From the NCBI GenBank assembly GCA_946551795.1, contig CAMNRF010000016.1, positions 1-35,531 of the forward strand: a DNA stretch of 35,531 nt. Reading direction: 5' to 3'. The notes under the pieces are model-generated. The model ran no database searches. It was not told where the DNA came from and saw only the letters and a list, made by a program, of their open reading frames with translations. The translations under genes and the position numbers were made by a program. This DNA comes from an uncultured Oscillibacter sp. GTDB taxonomy: Bacteria > Bacillota > Clostridia > Oscillospirales > Oscillospiraceae. Positions 32,200 to 35,531 of this stretch are shown in pieces. The first letter of the stretch is position 1. Each line of letters opens with the position of its first letter.

Positions 32200-33291
32200 T
32201 CAGAGAGATTTCAAGTGCCGCAGCAACACGTTGGCCACACCCTCGCAGGGGGCCTGGGTGCAGACCGCTCCGATGTCGTGGGCCACCTTGGGCATACCGT
32301 ACACCACACAGGACTCCTGGTCCTGGCCGATGGTGTAGGCCCCCTTGCGGCGCATGGCCAGAAGACCCGCCGCGCCGTCCTGACCCATGCCGGTCATGAT
32401 GATGCCCACCATCTTGCAGCGCACCACCTCCGACATGGACTGGAACAGGGCATCCACCGAGGGACGGTGGCCGCTGACCTTCTCTCCCGGCGTGCAGGAG
32501 ACGGTGTATTTGTCGCCGATGCGGACGATCCGGGCCTGCAGGTCCGCGGGGGCCACCAGGGCCAGGCCGCGGCGGAGCTCGTCGCCGTTTTTGGCCTCCC
32601 GCACCTCCATCTGGCAGAGATTGTTCAGGCGGTTGGCGTACATGGCGGTAAAGCCCTTGGGCATGTGCTGCACAATGACCATGGGGGGGATGTCCGCGGG
32701 CAGGCGCTTCATGACCTCCAGCGTGGCCTCCGTTCCTCCGGTGGAGGCGCCCAGGCCGATGACCACGCTGTTCAGGGCGGGATTGGCCCCCAGGAGCCCC
32801 GCGGGCGCGGAGGAGGCCGTTGCCGCCACAGCGGCGCCGGCGGCAGAGACGGCGGAAGCAGCGGCGGGGGAGACCGGCGCCGGCCGGGCCACACGGACGT
32901 GGGACATGGAGGCCACCAGCACCTTCTGGGCCAGGGCGGTGATAAAGGAGGCCTGGGTGTCTTCGGTGGTGGGCTTGCGGACGAAATCCACGGCGCCGGC
33001 GGCCAGGGCGTCGAACACCTTCAGGTTCAGCGAGGAGACGAGGATCACGGGCACGGGATGGGTGGGGAGGTACTCCTTCAAAAACTCGATTCCGTTCTGC
33101 CCGGGCATCTCCACGTCCATCGTGACCACGTCGGGATTCAAAGCGGGGATCTTCTGCCTGGCGTCCAGGGTGTTGATGGCGAATCCGACGATCTCGATTC
33201 TGGGATGGGCCGAGAGGCCTTTTGTGATCATGCTGCGCGCCAGCAGAGAGTCATCCACCACCAGGACGCGGATCTTTTTGCCTGGTATCAT
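32200..33291 (-). CDS. cheB: Chemoreceptor methylesterase CheB
   Basis: A 363-residue CheB: an N-terminal receiver (phosphoacceptor Asp59 in 'VVTMDVEMPGQNG', with Asp13/Asp14), an Ala/Pro-rich linker (about 135-170), and a C-terminal methylesterase domain with the catalytic Ser183 ('GLGASTGGTEA'), His209 ('VQHMPKGFT') and Asp305 ('GMGQDGAAGL'). It removes methyl groups from receptors and deamidates glutamines when phosphorylated by CheA. The linker is longer and more Ala-rich than usual. It is the last gene of the cheAWRB operon, 35 bases after cheR. Confidence 0.97.
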   Translation of the reverse strand: MIPGKKIRVLVVDDSLLARSMITKGLSAHPRIEIVGFAINTLDARQKIPALNPDVVTMDVEMPGQNGIEFLKEYLPTHPVPVILVSSLNLKVFDALAAGAVDFVRKPTTEDTQASFITALAQKVLVASMSHVRVARPAPVSPAAASAVSAAGAAVAATASSAPAGLLGANPALNSVVIGLGASTGGTEATLEVMKRLPADIPPMVIVQHMPKGFTAMYANRLNNLCQMEVREAKNGDELRRGLALVAPADLQARIVRIGDKYTVSCTPGEKVSGHRPSVDALFQSMSEVVRCKMVGIIMTGMGQDGAAGLLAMRRKGAYTIGQDQESCVVYGMPKVAHDIGAVCTQAPCEGVANVLLRHLKSL

Positions 33292-33326
33292 GTCTGTTGG
33301 GAAACCTCCTTACAAAGGGATCGGGG

Positions 33327-34172
33327 TTATTTCTGGAAGACCGCCGTGGCCAGCCTGCGGTAGGGCGTGCCGGCGCTCAGATTCTCCGAGCAGCTGATCA
33401 TGAAGTAGCCGCCGGGGACCGTGGCGTCGTAGAAGCGGCGGACCAGGGCGTCCTTGGTGGGCTGGTCGAAGTAGATCATCACGTTGCGGCAGAAGATCAT
33501 GTCGAACTTCCGCCGGAACTGGATGGGGCCCATCAGGTTGAACGTCCGGAAGTCCACGTTGTTCCGCACCGCCGGGGAGACGGTGTGGGTGCCGTCCTTG
33601 TTGGGGGTGAAGTACTTCCGCTTCCACTCCGAGGGGATGGTGTCCGGCAGGGTGTAGATGCCCTTTCGGGCCGCCGTCAGGGCCTGGGCGGAGATGTCCG
33701 TGGCCAGGATGCGGGTGTCCCACTGGCTGGCCTGGCTGCCCAGGTAGTCGAAGAGGAACATGGAGAGGTTGTAGGGCTCCTCCCCGCTGGAACAGCCCGC
33801 GCTCCAGATGGAGAGACATTTGTCCCGCTGGTGGCGCTGGACCAGGTCCGGGATGATCCTCTCACGGAAGAAGTCCAGAGGCTCCTTCTCCCGCATGAAA
33901 AAGGTGTAGTTCGTGGTGAGCTTGTTGATGATCAGCGTGATCTCGCTGTCCTCTTTTTTGTCCAGCACGTGGTTGACAAACTCCCCAAAGCTCTTGTAGC
34001 CCAGCTTCCGGATGGCCGGGGAGAGCCGGCCGGTGATGAGCTGCTTTTTCTGGGAGAGATCGATGCCGTAGGAGGACTGGATGAAATTCACCATCCGCCG
34101 GAAATCGGCGTCGGAGATCGTCATGGGGGAAAACGCGGCGGCCCCCTCCCCGCTCTTGGCCGTGTTACTCAT
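33327..34172 (-). CDS. cheR: Chemoreceptor methyltransferase CheR
   Basis: A 281-residue CheR that methylates receptor glutamates using S-adenosylmethionine. An N-terminal helical domain ('FRRMVNFIQSSYGIDLSQKK', 'LTTNYTFFMREKEPLDFF') precedes the SAM-binding fold with 'WSAGCSSGEEPYNLSM', 'ILATDISAQALTAARKG' and 'DMIFCRNVMIYFD'. Its start overlaps the cheW stop by 8 bases. The beta-subdomain that binds NWETF-type pentapeptides is not distinctive here, in keeping with the receptor in this window lacking that tail. Confidence 0.97.
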   Translation of the reverse strand: MSNTAKSGEGAAAFSPMTISDADFRRMVNFIQSSYGIDLSQKKQLITGRLSPAIRKLGYKSFGEFVNHVLDKKEDSEITLIINKLTTNYTFFMREKEPLDFFRERIIPDLVQRHQRDKCLSIWSAGCSSGEEPYNLSMFLFDYLGSQASQWDTRILATDISAQALTAARKGIYTLPDTIPSEWKRKYFTPNKDGTHTVSPAVRNNVDFRTFNLMGPIQFRRKFDMIFCRNVMIYFDQPTKDALVRRFYDATVPGGYFMISCSENLSAGTPYRRLATAVFQK

Positions 34173-34650
34173 GGGGGATCAGCTGGTCGCAGTCCAGCAC
34201 CAGCATGGTGCCGGAGCCGTCGGGCAGGGTGCACATCCCGGACACCAGCTTCTGGGCGCTCTGGGAGGGAATGGGCAGGATGCTGGCGTTGGGAATGTCC
34301 AGCATCACCTCCACGGAGTCCACCAGGATGCCCAGCTGGGTGCCGTTGTAGTTCAGGACTACCAGCAGGTTCTCCGTCTCCGCGGGGGGCTTGCCCAGCC
34401 GCCGCCGGATGTCCATGATGGGGATGATCTGGCCGCGCATGTTGTAGATGCCGCAGATGTAATCCGGCATCATGGGAAGATACGTGGCCGTGTGGGTGTT
34501 CATGATCTCCACCACGTACTCGGCGTTTACGCCCAGACGCAGATCATCGGTGATAAAGATCAGATATTTCCGGCTCTCTACGGTCTCCTCCAGGGCGGGA
34601 TTCTCCGAAGCCTCCTCCTGCACCTGGAACAGGACGTTTTCGTTGCTCAT
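34165..34650 (-). CDS. cheW: Chemotaxis coupling protein CheW
   Basis: A 161-residue single-domain CheW that links chemoreceptors to CheA. It contains the family segments 'RKYLIFITDDLRLGVNAEYVVEIM', 'GIYNMRGQIIPIMDIRRRLG' and 'LLVVLNYNGTQLGILVDSVEVML'. A ~25-residue acidic N-terminal leader precedes the domain. The ATG follows GGAGGG by a normal distance, and the gene starts 21 bases after cheA. Confidence 0.96.
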   Translation of the reverse strand: MSNENVLFQVQEEASENPALEETVESRKYLIFITDDLRLGVNAEYVVEIMNTHTATYLPMMPDYICGIYNMRGQIIPIMDIRRRLGKPPAETENLLVVLNYNGTQLGILVDSVEVMLDIPNASILPIPSQSAQKLVSGMCTLPDGSGTMLVLDCDQLIPHE

Positions 34651-34671
34651 TGTGTTCCCTCCTTCGGCGCC

Positions 34672-35531
34672 TTACGCGCCCCGGGCCGCCGCGAAGAGGC
34701 CGCCCGCGTCCAAAATGATGCTGATGTTGCCGTCGCCCAGGATGCTGCACCCGGTGATGCCGAAGTTCTTGATGTCGAAGCTGTTGACATAGGCGGGCAG
34801 CGGCTTGACAACAATCTGCTGCTCGCCCAGCAGCTCGTCGACAAACAGGCAGTAGGAGCAGTCTCCGGATTCCAGCCACATCAAAATGCCCTTGTCAATC
34901 TCGTCCGTGCCGCCGGGGAGATTGTAGAAGTCCTTGGCGCGGACCACGGGATAGTACCCGTCCATGATCTTGACCATCTCGCCGTCAATGGAGTCGTGGA
35001 GAATGTCCCCGGCGCTCACCTTCAGTGTGGAGCGGATGTTGTTGATGGGGATGGTGAAGATGGAATTGCCCACGGAGACCTCCATGCCGTCCATGATGGC
35101 CATGGTCAGGGGGATGCGCATGGTGGTGATCATGCCCTTGCCCTGCTCGCTGGTGATGCTGACGGTGCCGCCCAGGCTCTCCACGCCGCTCTTCACCACG
35201 TCCATGCCCACGCCCCGGCCGGAGAACTCCGTCACCTGCTGGTTGGTGGAAAAGCCCGGGGCCATGAGGAAGTTCAGAATATCCTTGTGGCTGTACTCCG
35301 CGTCCGGGGAGGCGATGCCGTTTTTGATGGCCTTTTTCAGCACGGCCTCGTCGTTGACGCCGGCGCCGTCGTCCTTGATCTGGATGATGACCTCACTGCC
35401 GGTGTCCTCGGCGGAGAGGACGATCTCGCCCACCGGGTCCTTGCCGGCGGCGATGCGGTCCTCCGGGTTTTCCTCGATGCCGTGGTCCATGGAGTTGCGG
35501 ACCATGTGCATGATGGGGTCGCCGATGGAGT
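34672..35531 (-). CDS. cheA: Chemotaxis histidine kinase CheA, C-terminal part (partial)
   Basis: The last ~286 residues of CheA; the frame stays open past the window edge. It begins in the kinase domain with the N-box 'HMVRNSMDHGIE', then the G1 box ('IKDDGAGV'), the G2 region ('GRGVGMDVV') and 'GTVSITSEQGKGM'. After about residue 120 of the fragment comes the CheW-like regulatory domain ('SIFTIPINNIRSTLKV', 'PVVRAKDFYNLPG'). CheA phosphorylates CheY, CheB and CheV. Its phosphotransfer and dimerisation domains lie outside the window. Confidence 0.96.
   Translation of the reverse strand, partial: SIGDPIMHMVRNSMDHGIEENPEDRIAAGKDPVGEIVLSAEDTGSEVIIQIKDDGAGVNDEAVLKKAIKNGIASPDAEYSHKDILNFLMAPGFSTNQQVTEFSGRGVGMDVVKSGVESLGGTVSITSEQGKGMITTMRIPLTMAIMDGMEVSVGNSIFTIPINNIRSTLKVSAGDILHDSIDGEMVKIMDGYYPVVRAKDFYNLPGGTDEIDKGILMWLESGDCSYCLFVDELLGEQQIVVKPLPAYVNSFDIKNFGITGCSILGDGNISIILDAGGLFAAARGA

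Noticed and set aside
1-35531. rRNA, tRNA, CRISPR arrays, insertion sequences or phage genes
   Set aside because: I saw no conserved RNA gene sequence, spaced direct repeats, transposase or phage-type protein in any frame; gene content is consistently motility-related or housekeeping-like.

Overview
This window is a large flagellar and chemotaxis island from a GC-rich Gram-positive anaerobe. Three things point to Firmicutes (Clostridia): a Bacillus-like fli order (cheY-fliO-P-Q-R-flhB-flhA-sigD), Firmicutes-type CheC, CheD and CheV, and a flgM-flgN-flgK-flgL-yviE-fliW-csrA operon. High GC with a strong G/C third-base preference suggests a GC-rich Oscillospiraceae-type gut lineage; that placement is inference. 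I found no rRNA, tRNA, CRISPR array or insertion sequence.

Layout. (1) 1-11411, plus strand: the end of cheY, the type III export genes fliO, fliP, fliQ, fliR, flhB and flhA, the flagellar sigma factor sigD, two FlgF/FlgG-family rod genes, cheC, cheD, cheV and a degenerate EAL-HDOD gene, closed by a strong bidirectional terminator. (2) 11420-12910, minus strand: a Pro/Ala-rich protein with a C-terminal ComFB domain, and an orphan ParA ATPase. (3) 13013-16430, plus: a leader hairpin, fliD, fliS and a FliT-like gene. (4) 16447-24937, mixed strands: a membrane-anchored C39-type peptidase, an FtsE-like ATPase, a chemoreceptor, an FtsA-like actin homologue with an unusual C-terminal extension, a Lys-rich bitopic membrane protein and a single-domain Clp-type AAA+ ATPase. 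(5) 25225-32072, minus: flgM-flgN-flgK-flgL-yviE-fliW-csrA-yjfB behind a convincing sigma-D promoter. (6) 32117-35531, minus: cheA (partial), cheW, cheR and cheB with a terminator.

How they work together. FliO/P/Q/R, FlhB and FlhA form the export gate. The FlgF/G-type proteins build the rod. FlgK, FlgL and FliD form the hook-filament junction and cap, with FlgN, FliS and probably the FliT-like protein as chaperones. SigD and FlgM time late genes. FliW and CsrA are expected to control flagellin translation, although no flagellin gene is in the window. The chemoreceptor, CheW, CheA, CheR, CheB, CheC, CheD, CheV and CheY make up nearly a whole Bacillus-type chemotaxis pathway.

The most novel material is threefold. 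First, a related repeat of roughly 26-43 residues appears to expand both junction proteins, FlgK and FlgL. Second, ParA is paired with a disordered ComFB protein while flhF and flhG are absent from their usual place. Third, ParA, FtsE-like, FtsA-like and AAA+ NTPases cluster in the middle of the island, which suggests, as inference only, a dedicated apparatus for placing or organising flagella or chemoreceptor arrays.
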